NCBI RefSeq assembly: GCF_017349355.1
Contig: NZ_JAFMPM010000008.1
Coordinates: 744,001 to 808,000, forward strand
Direction: 5' to 3'
Source: Thiothrix fructosivorans
Lineage (GTDB): Bacteria > Pseudomonadota > Gammaproteobacteria > Thiotrichales > Thiotrichaceae
DNA: 64,000 bases
The notes under the pieces: model-generated
Databases searched by the model: none
Told to the model about the DNA's origin: nothing
What the model saw: only the letters and a program-made list of their open reading frames with translations
In this document: positions 53,215 to 62,871 of the stretch, piece by piece
Layout: every line of letters begins with the position of its first letter
Position numbering within the stretch: position 1 is the first letter of the stretch
Translations under genes and position numbers: made by a program

Positions 53215-54765
53215 ATGTCTAAAGACCGTTTGATTATTTTTGATACCACGTTGCGCGATGGTGAACAAAGCCCCGGCGCATCCATGACGCAGGAAGAAAA
53301 AATCCGCATCGCCTTGATGCTGGAAAAAATGCGCGTGGATGTTATCGAAGGCGGTTTCCCGATTGCCAGCCCCGGTGACTTTGAGTCGGTCAAAGCGATT
53401 GCGCAACTCGTCAAAGACAGCACCATCTGCGGGCTGGCGCGGGCGTTAGAAAAAGACATTGACCGTGCCGCAGAAGCGATTAAGCCCGCTAACTCTGGGC
53501 GTATCCACACTTTCATCGCGACCTCGCCGATTCACATGCAAAACAAATTGCGCATGACCCCAGACCAGGTGCTGGAGCAAGCCGTATTCGCCGTGAAACG
53601 CGCCCGGAATTATACCGATGACGTGGAATTTTCGTGCGAAGACGCGGGGCGTTCCGAATTCGATTTCCTGTGTCGCGTGATTGAAGCCGCGATTGCCGCA
53701 GGGGCACGTACCATCAATATCCCCGACACGGTGGGCTATCAGATTCCGGCGGTGTTTGGCGATATGGTCGGGCGTTTGATTACCACCATTCCGAATGCGG
53801 ATCAGGCGGTATTCTCCGTGCATTGCCACAATGACCTCGGTTTGGCGGTCGGCAATTCCTTGGCAGCCGTCATGCAGGGCGCACGTCAGGTGGAATGCAC
53901 CATCAATGGCTTAGGTGAACGCGCCGGTAACGCATCATTGGAAGAAGTGGTGATGGCGATTCGCGTGCGCCCCGACGTATTCCCTGTCGAAACACGCATC
54001 GACGCGACCCACATCGTGCCAACCTCACGCCTCGTTTCCAGTGTCACCGGCTTCCCCGTACAGCCGAATAAAGCCATCGTGGGTGCTAATGCGTTTGCGC
54101 ACGAATCCGGCATTCACCAAGATGGCGTATTGAAACACCGCGAAACTTACGAAATCATGCGGGCGCAAGACGTGGGCTGGTCAGCCAACAAAATCGTGCT
54201 GGGCAAGCATTCTGGGCGTAATGCCTTCAAAACGCGCTTGCAAGAACTCGACATTGAATTGAAGTCTGAAGAAGAACTCAATGCCGCCTTTTCCCGCTTC
54301 AAAGACTTAGCAGACCGCAAACACGACATCTTCGACGAAGACTTGATGGTGTTAATGATGGATGCACGTTCCGCCCAAGAAAATGTGGTGTACGAACTCA
54401 TTGCATCGCATGTTTGCTCAACCACGGGTGAATCGCCCGAAGCACGCGTCACGTTGAAAGCGCATGGCGTAGAACGCACCGCAAGCGCTATCGGCGGCGG
54501 CCCCGTGGATGCGGTTTACAAAGCGATTGAAAGCATTGTGGGTGAATCGGCGAATCTTGCGCTGTATTCCGTCAATAACATCACCAGCGGCACAGATGCA
54601 CAAGGTGAAGTCACGGTGCGGCTGGAAAAAGCGGGGCGCATTATTCACGGGCATGGCGCAGATACTGACATCGTAATCGCCTCCGCCAAGGCTTACGTGG
54701 AAGCGTTGAACAAGCTTGCCAGCCAAGCCCTACGCGAACATCCGCAGCACCATCAGGGAGTGTAA
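53215..54765 (+). CDS. leuA: 2-isopropylmalate synthase
   Basis: 516 residues: [15 protein letters not shown] near the N-terminus, then [36 protein letters not shown] and [20 protein letters not shown], with a C-terminal regulatory LeuA dimer domain binding leucine. It condenses acetyl-CoA with 2-oxoisovalerate, the first step of leucine synthesis. The start ATG 53215 has AGGAGCAGG just upstream; upstream in-frame codons do not match the family. Confidence 0.95.
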   Translation: MSKDRLIIFDTTLRDGEQSPGASMTQEEKIRIALMLEKMRVDVIEGGFPIASPGDFESVKAIAQLVKDSTICGLARALEKDIDRAAEAIKPANSGRIHTFIATSPIHMQNKLRMTPDQVLEQAVFAVKRARNYTDDVEFSCEDAGRSEFDFLCRVIEAAIAAGARTINIPDTVGYQIPAVFGDMVGRLITTIPNADQAVFSVHCHNDLGLAVGNSLAAVMQGARQVECTINGLGERAGNASLEEVVMAIRVRPDVFPVETRIDATHIVPTSRLVSSVTGFPVQPNKAIVGANAFAHESGIHQDGVLKHRETYEIMRAQDVGWSANKIVLGKHSGRNAFKTRLQELDIELKSEEELNAAFSRFKDLADRKHDIFDEDLMVLMMDARSAQENVVYELIASHVCSTTGESPEARVTLKAHGVERTASAIGGGPVDAVYKAIESIVGESANLALYSVNNITSGTDAQGEVTVRLEKAGRIIHGHGADTDIVIASAKAYVEALNKLASQALREHPQHHQGV

Positions 54766-54771
54766 ACACGG

Positions 54772-55554
54772 GTGGATTTGCAGGTACGCCAGCGCTACAT
54801 GCAGGCAATGGGGATTCCGGTGTGGATGCCTAAAGAAGTACGCGCCTTTGTCGCCGAAGATACCCCCCATCCTAACCTTCCCCCGCAGGGGGGGAAGGAA
54901 CAAGAAGTGGTGCTTACGACGATTCCTTCTTTTTCTCCTTCCTCGCTCCCTTCACCCCTTGCGGGGGAAGGGCTGGGGATGGGGGGGTATTCATGGCAAG
55001 AGCTACGCGCCGCCGTCCAGTCTTGCACCCGTTGTGAGATCAGCAAAGCGCGTACCCACACGGTATTCGGTACGGGCAATCAGCAAGCGGCGTGGATGGT
55101 GATCGGCGAAGCGCCCGGCGCAGAAGAAGATCGCCAAGGCGAACCGTTTGTGGGCAAAGCAGGGCAATTGCTCAACAATATGCTGCTCGCGATTGGGATG
55201 CCGCGTGAAACGGTCTACATTGCCAACATCCTTAAATGCCGTCCACCCAATAATCGCGATCCGAAACCGGATGAAGCCGCCCATTGCCGAGGTTATTTGG
55301 AACGCCAAATCGCGCTGGTGAACCCCGCGTTGATTTTGGTGGTTGGGCGGATTGCGGCGCAAAACCTGTTGCAAACCGATGCACCATTGGCACGTTTGCG
55401 TGGTAAAGAACACCGCGCACCCCTAAACGGTATTCCCGTGGTGGTTACGTATCACCCCGCCTACCTGTTGCGCCAACCCGCTGACAAGCGCAAGGCATGG
55501 CAGGATTTATTGTTTGCTCGTGAAGTATTTGCCCGCCATGCCCCAGCACCTTGA
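54772..55554 (+). CDS. Family 4 uracil-DNA glycosylase with repeat-derived insert
   Basis: 260 residues. The catalytic part (about 75-255) is typical: four Fe-S cysteines (CTRC, CRPP and others), GEAPGAEEDRQGEPFVGKAGQLL, ANILKCRPPNNRDP and the HPAYLLR motif. It removes uracil from DNA. Residues 31-72 are unusual: TPHPNLPPQGG and LPSPLAGEGLGMGGY are translations of the two inverted copies of a genomic palindromic repeat (see 54861-54989), inserted in frame in the linker before the catalytic domain. The start is GTG 54772, 6 bases after leuA. It overlaps rimI by 17 bases. Confidence 0.85.
   Translation: MDLQVRQRYMQAMGIPVWMPKEVRAFVAEDTPHPNLPPQGGKEQEVVLTTIPSFSPSSLPSPLAGEGLGMGGYSWQELRAAVQSCTRCEISKARTHTVFGTGNQQAAWMVIGEAPGAEEDRQGEPFVGKAGQLLNNMLLAIGMPRETVYIANILKCRPPNNRDPKPDEAAHCRGYLERQIALVNPALILVVGRIAAQNLLQTDAPLARLRGKEHRAPLNGIPVVVTYHPAYLLRQPADKRKAWQDLLFAREVFARHAPAP
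54861..54989. repeat. REPIN-like inverted repeat pair inside the uracil-DNA glycosylase gene
   Basis: A GC-rich palindromic repeat (54861-54898) and its inverted copy (54949-54989) flank a 50-bp T/C-rich spacer. A third copy, in the orientation of the second, is at 30377-30414. Total length is 129 bp, exactly 43 codons, so the reading frame passes through. Two REPs facing each other is the REPIN arrangement mobilised by RAYT transposases. Confidence 0.7.
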
Positions 55555-56005
55555 ACCTGATTTTCTGCCGCTACGCCCGATGACCTTGGATGATGTATCG
55601 GCAGTCATGGCGATTGAAAAACGCGCCTATCCGTTCCCGTGGACAGCCACGCTGTTCGTGGATTGCCTGAGACACGGCTATTCCGGCTGGTTGTATGAAC
55701 ACGACGGCAAACTCGCGGGTTACGCGATGATGATGTTGGTGTTGGATGAAATGCACCTGCTGAATATTTGCATCGACCCCGCTTTACAGGGCAAAGGTTT
55801 AGGCAGTCGCTTGCTGAAAACGCTGCAACGCATTGCTCGCGCCGCTCACGCGGAAACCTGTTTTTTGGAGGTGCGTCAGTCCAATTTTGCGGCTATCCAC
55901 TTGTATTTAAACGCAGGTTTCAACGAAGTCGGTATCCGCAAAGGCTACTACCCCGCCGAGTTTGGGCGTGAAAATGCCATGGTCATGGCGAAAACCTTGT
56001 GCTAA
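55538..56005 (+). CDS. rimI: Ribosomal protein S18 N-acetyltransferase RimI
   Basis: 155-residue GNAT: RPMTLDDVSAVMAIEKRAYPFPWTATLF, LLNICIDPALQGKGLGSRLL (acetyl-CoA loop QGKGLG) and LEVRQSNFAAIHLYLNAGFNEVGIRKGYYP with the NAMVM end are diagnostic. It acetylates the N-terminal Ala of S18. ATG 55538 overlaps the preceding gene's end. Upstream in-frame codons at 55514 would lie deeper inside that gene. Confidence 0.88.
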   Translation: MPQHLEPDFLPLRPMTLDDVSAVMAIEKRAYPFPWTATLFVDCLRHGYSGWLYEHDGKLAGYAMMMLVLDEMHLLNICIDPALQGKGLGSRLLKTLQRIARAAHAETCFLEVRQSNFAAIHLYLNAGFNEVGIRKGYYPAEFGRENAMVMAKTLC

Positions 56006-56103
56006 GGATAGGTATTAATGTCGGCTAGTAGTATTATTACCACTTTTGTGGTGGGAGTTTCAGCGAAAGTGTGTGTAAAACGGAATTTGCAAGGTCAATC
56101 GAG

Positions 56104-57429
56104 ATGCTAAGTCACGAGGATGCTGCTGCGCACGTACCTTCCACCGTGCATCATATACCCCCTGATAAAGTCTGCGGTCGTGCTAAAGATGTGATCCGGC
56201 GTTTGCAAAAAGCAGGTTATGAAGCCTACCTCGTTGGGGGTTGTGTCCGCGATTTGTTGCTGGGGCTCGTCCCGAAAGATTTTGATATTGCTACCAGCGC
56301 TCGTCCTGAAGAAATTCGCCGCTTGTTCAATTCTTGTCGCTTGATTGGGCGACGTTTCCGCTTGGCGCACATTTATTACGGGCGTGATTATTTAGAAGTG
56401 GCAACATTCCGCGCTCCGCATGATGACAGCGATGACGGTGGCAAGGTCAACGACGCAGGGCGCATTATTCACGACAACGTTTACGGGACACTTGATGAAG
56501 ATGTGTGGCGGCGTGATTTCACTATTAACGCGTTGTTTTACAACCCGATTAGCGGTGAATTGCTAGATTTTGTGGGTGGTTTGGAAGATTTGCGCCACGG
56601 TAAAATTCGCTTGATTGGCGACCCCGAACAGCGTTTCCGTGAAGACCCGGTGCGTTTGCTACGTGCGATTCGTTTTGCCGCGAAACTGGGTTTTGAGATT
56701 GAAGAATATACGCGCCAGCCGATGACTTCACTGGCAATCTTGTTGGAAGGTGTTTCATCCGCGCGTTTGTTCGACGAAATCATTAAGTTACTGCACAGCG
56801 GCGATGGTTTGAATACCTTCCGTTTGTTGCGTGAATACGATTTGCTGCAACACCTGCTGCCTTTGACGGCGGAGAGTATTGAGGAAGATACCAGCGGCAA
56901 CTTCGAGCGCATGGTGGAAATGTCGTTGGGTAATACCGATCAGCGTCTGCGTGAAGGTAAATCGGTTATGCCCGGTTTCTTGTACGCAGTGCTGCTATGG
57001 CACAAGGTGTATCTGGCAGCGCATAACTTAGAAGCCGATGGGATGCCGGAAATTCAAGCGTTGAATGTAGCGGCTACCGATGCCTTGCGTGATCAGGTTG
57101 ATTTCACTGCTGTACCGCGTCGTTTCAGCAACATTACCCGTGAAATTTGGGCGTTACAGTCGCGTTTCCATTACCGTGATTTGCGCCGTGCCAGTGCGTT
57201 GCTGGGGAATCCGCGTTTTCGGGCGGCTTACGATTTTCTGTGCTTGCGTGCTGAATCGGGCGAACCGGTGCAAGAGGAAGCGGAATGGTGGACAGCATTT
57301 CAAGCGGCTCCGCACGAAGAACGTGAAGCCCTTTGCAAAGGTGTCACCGATAAAAAAGGCGGTCTACGTCGCCGTAAAAAGCGGCGGAAAACCAGCAGTA
57401 ATGCCAAGTCTGCGTCTTCTGCCGAATGA
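56104..57429 (+). CDS. pcnB: Poly(A) polymerase I
   Basis: 441 residues. The nucleotidyltransferase site LVGGCVRDLLLGLVPKDFDIATSA carries the catalytic DFD, followed by the RRFRLAHI and DEDVWRRDFTINALFYNP motifs and RFREDPVRLLRAIRFAAKLGF. The very basic C-terminus (LRRRKKRRKTSS) is typical of PcnB and separates it from CCA-adding enzymes. It adds 3' poly(A) tails that promote RNA decay. ATG 56104 is favoured; a GTG at 56071 is an alternative. It overlaps folK by 4 bases, the usual pcnB-folK pair. Confidence 0.92.
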   Translation: MLSHEDAAAHVPSTVHHIPPDKVCGRAKDVIRRLQKAGYEAYLVGGCVRDLLLGLVPKDFDIATSARPEEIRRLFNSCRLIGRRFRLAHIYYGRDYLEVATFRAPHDDSDDGGKVNDAGRIIHDNVYGTLDEDVWRRDFTINALFYNPISGELLDFVGGLEDLRHGKIRLIGDPEQRFREDPVRLLRAIRFAAKLGFEIEEYTRQPMTSLAILLEGVSSARLFDEIIKLLHSGDGLNTFRLLREYDLLQHLLPLTAESIEEDTSGNFERMVEMSLGNTDQRLREGKSVMPGFLYAVLLWHKVYLAAHNLEADGMPEIQALNVAATDALRDQVDFTAVPRRFSNITREIWALQSRFHYRDLRRASALLGNPRFRAAYDFLCLRAESGEPVQEEAEWWTAFQAAPHEEREALCKGVTDKKGGLRRRKKRRKTSSNAKSASSAE

Positions 57430-57917
57430 GTGCCATCACTGCATATATTGGTTTGGGCAGTAATTTAGGTGATCCTGCGGCCAACCTGCATTCGGCGATT
57501 GCCCAATTGGCGGGTGCGGATGGTGTTGCATTGCGTGGTGTTTCGCGTTTTTACGTCAGCAAACCGATGGGACCGCAAGACCAGCCTGATTACGTGAATG
57601 CGGTGATTTGTGTACAAACACGGCTTGATGCGCACGCTTTGCTGCAAACCTTATTTGCGGTAGAACGGGCGCATGGGCGGGTACGCGATGCCAGCCAACG
57701 CTGGGGCGCACGCACGTTGGATCTCGATTTGCTGCTGTACGGCGATCAAGTGATTGCCACGCCGGATTTGCACGTTCCGCATACCGGCATCGGTGAACGG
57801 TCGTTCGTGTTATTGCCCTTGGCTGATCTTGCGCCGCGTCAGGTGTTTCCCGACGGGCGCACGTTGCACGCTTGCCTACAAGCCTTGGCGTGTGATGATC
57901 TTCAGCCGCTGAGTTGA
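57426..57917 (+). CDS. folK: 2-amino-4-hydroxy-6-hydroxymethyldihydropteridine pyrophosphokinase
   Basis: 163 residues: AYIGLGSNLGDPAANL, SRFYVSKPMGPQDQPDYVNAV, the ERAHGRVRDASQRWGARTLDLDLLLYG core with its metal-binding Asp pair and LHVPHTGIGERSFVLLPL. It pyrophosphorylates the pterin in folate synthesis. It overlaps both pcnB and, convergently, the RND gene. Confidence 0.93.
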   Translation: MSAITAYIGLGSNLGDPAANLHSAIAQLAGADGVALRGVSRFYVSKPMGPQDQPDYVNAVICVQTRLDAHALLQTLFAVERAHGRVRDASQRWGARTLDLDLLLYGDQVIATPDLHVPHTGIGERSFVLLPLADLAPRQVFPDGRTLHACLQALACDDLQPLS

Positions 57918-60900
57918 GCGTCACCCGTAAAGGTTTTCCGCCCTTTTGCCAGCTTAAACCACACCGTATACAACGCAGGTAAGAACAGCAGCGTCAACAA
58001 CGTTGCCACCAATAAACCGCCCATAATCGCAATCGCCATTGGTCCAAAAAACACACTTTTCGATAACGGAATCATCGCCAAAATGGCGGCGAGTGCCGTC
58101 AGCATAATGGGGCGGAAACGCCGTACTGCCGCTTCAATGACCGCCTCACGCGGCACTTGTCCCTCGTCAATATTGCGCTCAATCTGATCCAATAGAATCA
58201 CCGAGTTGCGCATAATCATGCCCGATAGTGCAATCGTGCCTAGCATAGCAACGAACCCAAACGGGCGGTTAAACAACAGCAAAAACAGCGAAACGCCAAT
58301 CAAGCCAAACGGTGCAGTCAACACCACCATAATAACGCGCTGAAAACTCTGCAATTGAATCATCAGCAAGGTCAACACCACCACGATGAACAACGGGAAA
58401 CCCGCGCCGATGGATTCATTGCCCTTGGCACTTTCTTCCACTGCCCCACCTGTTGCCAATGTGTAGCCAAGCGGTAATTTGGCGCGAATGTCGGTGAGGC
58501 GCTTTTCAACTTCGGCGGTGACAGTTGGTGCTTGAATCTTGGTGTAAATATCACCACGTACTGTGATGGTGCGAGTACGGTTGCGATGCCACAGAATACC
58601 TTCTTCTTGCACATAGTCGATGCTGGCTAACTGCGACAAGGGCACGGTCTTGCCTGTCGACGTGGGCACATTCAACCCTGCCAGCCGCGAAATCATGTCA
58701 CGTTCGCCTTCGACCCCGCGCAACAGAATGGGGATGGTTTGATCTTGTTCGCGGAATTCGCCAATCGCTGTGCCGCTTAAGGTGCTTTGCAATACCTGCG
58801 AGAGGGCCGTTTGAGTCACGCCAAGGCTGATGGCTTTCGCGGTATCCAGTTTGAGGCGAATCGCTTTGCTGCGTTCATTCCAATCCAGATGCACGTTGAC
58901 CAGATGTGGGTTGGCTCGCATTACGTTCGCGACTTGTTCGCCGAGGTCACGCAATGTCCACAAATCCTCGCCGGAAACGCGAAACTGCACCGGATAACCG
59001 ACTGGGGGGCCATTTTCCAAGCGAATCACCCGCCCACGCGCATGGGCAAATTGCCCGCTGTTATCCAGCAATTCAATCAATTGACTGCGTAAGGTTTCGC
59101 GGTCGGCAATGCTTTTTGTGGTAATCACGAATTGCGCAAAACTCGCGGCAGGCAATTGCTGATCCAGCGGCAAGTAAAAGCGCGGCGAACCGTTGCCGAC
59201 ATACGCTACAAAATTCTCGACGTGGGCTTGCTGGGTGTTCAGGTAAGTTTCCAGCTTATTCACTTCGGCTTGAGTCGCGTCTAGCGATGAACCTTCGGGC
59301 AATTTCAGGTCAACGATCAACTCCAAGCGCGTCGCATCAGGGAAAAACTGCTGTTGCACAAATTGGAACATGAAAATCGAACCGGCAAACGTCGCCACCG
59401 TTAGCACGATGACGGTTAGCGGGTATTGCACACAGCCACGAATCAAGCCGCGAAACCAGCGGTAAAATCCTTCGGCAATGTGATGTTGGGCATCAAGAAA
59501 CGGTTTAAACACGCGCCCCATTGCGCTGGTTTTTTTTGTGCTAGGGTCATGCGGCACATGCTCCGGTAATAATTTGTACCCCAAATACGGGATAACAATG
59601 ACCGCTGCAAACCATGAAATCACCAGCGCAATCGTCACGACTTGGAAGATGGAGCGGGTAAATTCCCCCACCGACGATTGCGCCGTGGCAATCGGCAAAA
59701 AGCCCGCTGCGGTGACTAATGTTCCCGTCAGCATCGGAATCGCGGTGGTGGTGTAGGCGAAACTGGCGGCACGAATCCGATCCCAGCCGTCTTCCATTTT
59801 CACCACCATCATTTCAATCGCGATAATGGCATCGTCCACCAGCAGCCCCAGTGCGAGCACCAATGAGCCTAATGAAATCTTGTGCAAGCCAATACCGAAC
59901 AGGTGCATGACGAAAAATGTGCCCGCCAATACCAGCGGAATGGATAGTGCGACGACCGTCCCCGCTCGCATTCCCAAGCTGATAAAACTCACCGCCAACA
60001 CGATAATGATGGCTTCAACCACCACTTGCAGGAATTCATTGATGGAACGTTTGACGGCGGAAGGTTGATCGTTGACGCGATGCAATGCCATGCCGATAGG
60101 AAGCTGGCTTTCGATGCGTAGCAGTGCAGCATCCAGCGATTTGCCCAGCGCGATCACATCGCCACCTTTGCGCATCGACACACCAATACCCAACGCGGCT
60201 TGCCCTTGATAGCGGAACGTGGAGTGTGGCGGATCGGCATAACCGCGTTTCACTTCGGCGACTTCGCGCAAGCGCAGGGTACGGTTGCCGATATTGATCG
60301 GCAGATTGCGAATATCTTCCAACGTGCTGAAAGCACCTTCGGGGCGCACGTAAATCCGGTCGGATGCAGTGTTATATGCGCCCACGGCGGCAATGCCGTT
60401 TTGCGCTTGCAGGACATCCACTAATTGCTGGACGCTGAAGCCGAGATTTGCCAGTTTGCTGTTGGAAAGCTCGATGGTGACGCGCTCATCTTGCTCGCCA
60501 ATACTGAGGATTTTGGCAACATCTTTGACCAGCAGCAGCTCTTTGCGGATATTATCGGCGGCATCACGCAATTGGGCGAAGTTGAAGCCATCTCCCGTCA
60601 GCGCGAAAATATTGCCGTAAGTTTCACCGAATTCGTCGTTGAAGGTCGGGCCAATCACACCTTGCGGCAAGGTATGACGCATATCGCCAACACGCTTGCG
60701 GATGTCGTAAAACATATCCGGCATGGCGGAGGAGGGCGCACCGTCTTTGGCTATCACGAAAATATTGGCTTCACCAGGGCGCGAAAAGCTGCGTACCACG
60801 TCGATGTAAGCAGTTTCGAGGATGGTTTTTTCAATACGCTCGGTGACTTGCGATTCCATTTCCTGCGCGGTCGCACCTGCCCAATAGGCTTGCACCAGCA

Positions 60901-61042
60901 TGACTTTGAAGGTGAACGGCGGGTCTTCGGATTGCCCCAATTTGTTGTAGCCGAAAATCCCTAAACCCAGCGTCAATATCATCAAATACAGCACAAAATT
61001 GCGGTGGTGTAGCGCCCATTCGGACAGGTTGAAATGGCTCAT
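57902..61042 (-). CDS. RND efflux transporter (AcrB-type inner-membrane pump)
   Basis: 1046 residues, complete. It has twelve membrane helices in two halves with large periplasmic loops. The proton relay Asp pair in helix 4 is visible in LGLLVDDAIIAIEMMV. The pump runs with the MFP lipoprotein encoded just upstream; an outer-membrane TolC-like partner is not in the operon. The N-terminal FNLSEWALHHRNFVLYLM and QSEDPPFTFKVMLVQAYWAGA place it in the branch often annotated as multidrug/acriflavine efflux. Substrate unknown. Its start overlaps the MFP stop by 4 bases. Confidence 0.9.
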   Translation of the reverse strand: MSHFNLSEWALHHRNFVLYLMILTLGLGIFGYNKLGQSEDPPFTFKVMLVQAYWAGATAQEMESQVTERIEKTILETAYIDVVRSFSRPGEANIFVIAKDGAPSSAMPDMFYDIRKRVGDMRHTLPQGVIGPTFNDEFGETYGNIFALTGDGFNFAQLRDAADNIRKELLLVKDVAKILSIGEQDERVTIELSNSKLANLGFSVQQLVDVLQAQNGIAAVGAYNTASDRIYVRPEGAFSTLEDIRNLPINIGNRTLRLREVAEVKRGYADPPHSTFRYQGQAALGIGVSMRKGGDVIALGKSLDAALLRIESQLPIGMALHRVNDQPSAVKRSINEFLQVVVEAIIIVLAVSFISLGMRAGTVVALSIPLVLAGTFFVMHLFGIGLHKISLGSLVLALGLLVDDAIIAIEMMVVKMEDGWDRIRAASFAYTTTAIPMLTGTLVTAAGFLPIATAQSSVGEFTRSIFQVVTIALVISWFAAVIVIPYLGYKLLPEHVPHDPSTKKTSAMGRVFKPFLDAQHHIAEGFYRWFRGLIRGCVQYPLTVIVLTVATFAGSIFMFQFVQQQFFPDATRLELIVDLKLPEGSSLDATQAEVNKLETYLNTQQAHVENFVAYVGNGSPRFYLPLDQQLPAASFAQFVITTKSIADRETLRSQLIELLDNSGQFAHARGRVIRLENGPPVGYPVQFRVSGEDLWTLRDLGEQVANVMRANPHLVNVHLDWNERSKAIRLKLDTAKAISLGVTQTALSQVLQSTLSGTAIGEFREQDQTIPILLRGVEGERDMISRLAGLNVPTSTGKTVPLSQLASIDYVQEEGILWHRNRTRTITVRGDIYTKIQAPTVTAEVEKRLTDIRAKLPLGYTLATGGAVEESAKGNESIGAGFPLFIVVVLTLLMIQLQSFQRVIMVVLTAPFGLIGVSLFLLLFNRPFGFVAMLGTIALSGMIMRNSVILLDQIERNIDEGQVPREAVIEAAVRRFRPIMLTALAAILAMIPLSKSVFFGPMAIAIMGGLLVATLLTLLFLPALYTVWFKLAKGRKTFTGDAQLSG

Positions 61043-62118
61043 ACGCCCGCCTTACCGTCATACGGAATGGGGTTGATGGTTTGCCCGTTGCTTAGTTTGT
61101 GGACTCCGGCAGCAATCACTTTTGTGCCTGTTGGTAAGCCTGTCACGGTCACACCTGCTTCGTGGAAAGTGCTGATGGTGACGGGTTGTAATTGCACCTT
61201 ATTGTCGTCATTCACTACCCAAACAGCGGTTTGCTGCCCTTGCTGGAATAAAGCGGAAGCAGGCAACCAACGGCTGGCGGCGTTATTAATATTGGCGAAG
61301 CTCACATCCGCTGTCACGCCGAGGCGCAATTCAGCGGGTGGATTCAGCACGCTGATTTTGACTAAAAAGCTGCGGGTTGCGTCGGTCGTCGGGGAAATTT
61401 CGCGTACCTTACCTTGAAATAGCTTGTCCGGTTGTGACCAGAGTTTGATGTCGGTGAGTGCGCCCGTTTGCAGTGTTTGTGCGGTGGTTTCACCCACGCG
61501 AATGTGGATTTCGCGTGCACCTTCATAAGCGATGCGAGCAACAGGTGTTCCAGCAGCGACAACTTGCCCCGCTTCGATGTTCACTTGTGTCATGATGCCC
61601 GCTTGTTCGGCGCGTAATTCGGTATAGCCTGCTTGATTGCCGCTCAGTTTGAGCTGCGCTTTGGCTGCGGCAACCTTGGCGGCGGTGGCATCGTGCGCGG
61701 CTTGGGCGTTATCTAATGCGGCTTGTCCGATGAATTGCTGGCGGTGCAAGGTGTTGACGCGTGCCAATTCGGTTTTAGCATGGCTGAAATCGGCTTCAGC
61801 AGCGGCAAGGCTGGCGCGGGCGCTACTGGTGTTGAGGTTTAAATCGGTGGTATCAAGGCTGGCAAGCACTTGCCCAGCGGTGACGGTATCACCTACCTCG
61901 ACATTGCGGGCGATCACTTTGCCGCCGACGCGGAAAGCGAGATCAGCTTCCACGCGTGCTTTGGTTTCGCCGGAGTAGGTGATGTTGCTGCTGCCGCTGG
62001 CGTGGTCGCTGACCGTCCATACTTGCGCTGGGCGGATGACAACAGCGGGTGTTTCGGGTTCTTTACACGCACTGAGTGCGAGTAAGCAGAGCAAAGGAAG
62101 AAAAGTGAGGTTCTTCAT
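61039..62118 (-). CDS. RND efflux periplasmic adaptor (membrane fusion lipoprotein)
   Basis: 359 residues. A lipoprotein signal ends LALSAC. A split lipoyl/barrel-sandwich (VGGKVIARNVEVGDTV and AEQAGIMTQVNIEAGQVV), a helical hairpin rich in Ala (about 90-150) and the beta-barrel domain form the HlyD/AcrA architecture. I chose ATG 62118, giving a proper lipobox N-terminus; this overlaps the tetR stop (ATGA). It links the RND pump to an outer-membrane channel. Confidence 0.9.
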   Translation of the reverse strand: MKNLTFLPLLCLLALSACKEPETPAVVIRPAQVWTVSDHASGSSNITYSGETKARVEADLAFRVGGKVIARNVEVGDTVTAGQVLASLDTTDLNLNTSSARASLAAAEADFSHAKTELARVNTLHRQQFIGQAALDNAQAAHDATAAKVAAAKAQLKLSGNQAGYTELRAEQAGIMTQVNIEAGQVVAAGTPVARIAYEGAREIHIRVGETTAQTLQTGALTDIKLWSQPDKLFQGKVREISPTTDATRSFLVKISVLNPPAELRLGVTADVSFANINNAASRWLPASALFQQGQQTAVWVVNDDNKVQLQPVTISTFHEAGVTVTGLPTGTKVIAAGVHKLSNGQTINPIPYDGKAGV

Positions 62119-62753
62119 GAAGTCTCCGGTGTCAGTGCGCCGCGCCACAGGGCGTTTAAGGCGGTGTCCAACATAAACAGGTAGTCGTTGTTACACGCAC
62201 AAATCAGCGAGCGTTCTTGCATCAATTCTTTGAGTGGGGTAGGGCGCATCAATTGCCATAACCCTAAAATGAGTGCGTAGCTTTGCAGCATTAAGGCTTG
62301 ATTGACCAGCGGGAAATGGCGTTGTAACGCGGTGACGGCGGTATTGAGGCGCACATAGGTACGTTCCTCGAAGGCATAACCGACTTCCAGCGGAATATGG
62401 CGTTCCATCATGCCGTGGCATTGCGTGGCAATAGGCAGGAATGCGTTGGTAGCGGCGAGAAACTGTCGTGTGAGTGCGAACACATCTTTCATCTGCATGG
62501 GCGTATCTTGTTCAGCGCGGGTGATCATGCTCTTGAAAAAATTTTCAACGTGCCGTTCGTGGATGGCGAGGAATAATTCTTCTTTACTGCGAAAATACAA
62601 ATACACCGTGCCTTTGGCTAAACCAGCGGCGGCGGCAATCTCGGCAACGTTCGCCATACGCTCAGGCTGGGCAAGCCATTGCTGTTCAGCAGCATCGAGA
62701 ATGGCTTCGCGGCGTTGTTCTTTGTCTTCAGGGTTGGTGGCACGGATTTGCAT
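62115..62753 (-). CDS. TetR family regulator of the efflux operon
   Basis: 212 residues: an N-terminal HTH (RREAILDAAEQQW, VAEIAAAAGLAKGTVYLYFRSKEELFLAI) and a helical ligand domain. First gene of the tetR-MFP-RND operon, with overlapping stop and start codons. Two tandem copies of an operator-like palindrome lie directly upstream (62759-62811), so it probably represses its own operon and is released by a pump substrate. Confidence 0.88.
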   Translation of the reverse strand: MQIRATNPEDKEQRREAILDAAEQQWLAQPERMANVAEIAAAAGLAKGTVYLYFRSKEELFLAIHERHVENFFKSMITRAEQDTPMQMKDVFALTRQFLAATNAFLPIATQCHGMMERHIPLEVGYAFEERTYVRLNTAVTALQRHFPLVNQALMLQSYALILGLWQLMRPTPLKELMQERSLICACNNDYLFMLDTALNALWRGALTPETS

Positions 62754-62758
62754 ATAAA

Positions 62759-62811
62759 TGACTGCTGGTCAGTTGTGTATAGGGCAAGTCTAAATGACTC
62801 GCGGTCAGTTG
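62759..62811 (-). promoter_or_regulatory. Tandem TetR operators (two TGAC-N5-GTCA palindromes)
   Basis: TGACTGCTGGTCAGTTG at 62759-62775 and TGACTCGCGGTCAGTTG at 62795-62811 are direct repeats 36 bases apart, each with a TGAC/GTCA dyad. The first lies 6 bases before the tetR start. They are also close to the divergent HNH gene (start 62872). Confidence 0.65.
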
Positions 62812-62871
62812 TCGAGATTGTATGTAAAAATCGTATACAATACCCTGATCATTATTCGTTAGAGGAACATC

